Assembly (NCBI RefSeq): GCF_009760925.1
Contig: NZ_VRLV01000002.1
Coordinates: 248,001 to 312,000 of the forward strand
DNA length: 64,000 nucleotides
Origin: Nonomuraea typhae
GTDB taxonomy: Bacteria > Actinomycetota > Actinomycetes > Streptosporangiales > Streptosporangiaceae
Reading direction: 5' to 3'
This document shows, one piece after another, positions 63,403 through 64,000 of the stretch; within the stretch, counting starts at the first letter, position 1, and every line of letters begins with the position of its first letter. Below the pieces are notes generated by a model. That model was not told the DNA's origin, did no database searches, and worked only from the letters and a program-made list of their open reading frames with translations. Position numbers and translations under genes: made by a program.

Positions 63403-64000
63403 TCAATTTCCGGATTTATCATCTTGTGCGAGTTTCTTGCCGTTGATGGTCACCTCGGGCGGGCACTGGGGTGACGGGGCGCCGGCCGTGCCGCAGAGGG
63501 CTCCCTGGGTCACCTGGATCTCGTTGCCCTTGCCCGAGACGGCGGCCGTCAGCAGGCGGCTGATGTCCTCGCCCACCCCGCAGCCGGTGAACGGCGGGAT
63601 CGTCACCAGCCCGCGCAGGACGCCGCCCACGAGCAGGTTGTCCTGGTACGGCGGGTCGTACATCTCGCCGCCCCTGAGCTTGAGGTCGAGCGGCTTCGAC
63701 GTGCGGCACTTCGGGCCGACCTCCACCTGCCGGCCGTTCATGGCGGCCTTCAGCACGCGCATGGTCACCCGCGCGTTGACCGCCACCATCAGGTCGTCGG
63801 AGCCGTCCGCGGTGGAGGAGTCGATGAGGTGCACGTTGGCCACGCCCACCTGGGTGAGCTCGACCGTCGTGGTCGTGGGCACGAAGCCGAAGGTGAGGAA
63901 GGTGCCGGTGGCCCGCACGGGCTGGTTCTCGCCGACATAGTCCTGGCGCTGCCAGGGGACGGTGCCCGGCGGCGGGTCCCTGGGCACGACCCAGCGGAAG
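63403..64000 (-). CDS. Hypothetical protein upstream of the mce operon (5' part outside the window)
   Basis: The last 199 residues of a protein whose start lies beyond the window edge. The visible part is beta-rich with Gly-poor strands (TGTFLTFGFVPTTTTVELTQ, DDLMVAVNARVTMRVL), Cys residues in GPKCRTSKPLDLKLR, PPFTGCGVGED and GALCG plus SPQCPPEV, and a polar end. Even Cys number and Thr/Val-rich strands fit an exported protein, but no signal can be seen. It lies 121 bases upstream of mkl on the same strand. No family is recognised. Confidence 0.7.
   Translation of the reverse strand, partial: FRWVVPRDPPPGTVPWQRQDYVGENQPVRATGTFLTFGFVPTTTTVELTQVGVANVHLIDSSTADGSDDLMVAVNARVTMRVLKAAMNGRQVEVGPKCRTSKPLDLKLRGGEMYDPPYQDNLLVGGVLRGLVTIPPFTGCGVGEDISRLLTAAVSGKGNEIQVTQGALCGTAGAPSPQCPPEVTINGKKLAQDDKSGN

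Overview
The window comes from a high-GC actinomycete. Coding density is very high, GTG starts are frequent, genes are coupled by 1- to 4-base stop/start overlaps, and several promoters sit so close to the start codon that the mRNA is probably leaderless. A complete mce operon with several Mce-associated proteins, a LAL-type LuxR regulator, DrrAB-type exporters and an accD1-accA1-hmgL-acdH leucine-catabolism operon fit the Actinomycetia. The mix (mce operon, a fibronectin/MoxR/DUF58/transglutaminase operon, psuG-psuK) looks most like Streptosporangiales such as Nonomuraea or relatives, but that placement is inference. No rRNA, tRNA, CRISPR, insertion sequence or prophage was seen. No stretch longer than about 200 bases lacks a gene.

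Layout from left to right. 1-2.7 kb: a ribose/xylose-type sugar ABC importer (minus strand) with an operator-like palindrome over its promoter. 2.7-4.8 kb: an MprAB-like two-component pair. 4.8-8.7 kb: a CrtI/PYROXD2-like oxidoreductase, then a two-gene unit of a repeat-rich tail-fibre-like protein and a metzincin protease. 8.7-10.8 kb: a LysR regulator divergent from a YeiH-family exporter. 10.9-12.8 kb: pseudouridine catabolism (psuG-psuK). 12.9-15.3 kb: an unusual 795-residue protein with a collagen-like middle, convergent with a large LAL regulator (15.3-18.1 kb). 18.1-24.9 kb: a GNAT acetyltransferase, then the leucine/isovalerate operon accD1-accA1-hmgL-acdH with a divergent TetR regulator.

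24.9-31.4 kb is a drug-export region. A MarR gene and a PadR gene diverge across a perfect 14-base inverted repeat. PadR leads a DrrAB-type exporter. It is followed by a second ABC exporter with its own DesK/DesR-like two-component system. 31.4-38.5 kb holds a secreted repeat protein, an orphan fused E1 2-oxoacid dehydrogenase, a CorA transporter, an NTF2-like protein, an amidohydrolase and an M50-like membrane protease. 38.5-43.8 kb holds a membrane serine/threonine kinase with a long pentapeptide repeat, an MFS drug exporter and a winged-helix protein.

43.9-63.3 kb is a cell-envelope region transcribed entirely on the minus strand. The mce lipid-import operon runs Mkl ATPase, YrbEA, YrbEB, MceA-F and then five small membrane proteins. 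It is followed at once by an operon of a secreted fibronectin-III protein, a MoxR ATPase, a DUF58 protein and a transglutaminase-like membrane protein whose catalytic triad appears to be lost. The window ends inside a gene just upstream of the mce operon.

The most unusual items are: the collagen-linker protein, which carries what look like diverged transcription-factor modules at both ends; the repeat-protein/metzincin pair; the triad-less transglutaminase; the sharp MarR/PadR operator; and three gene ends where a short tandem duplication spans the stop codon.
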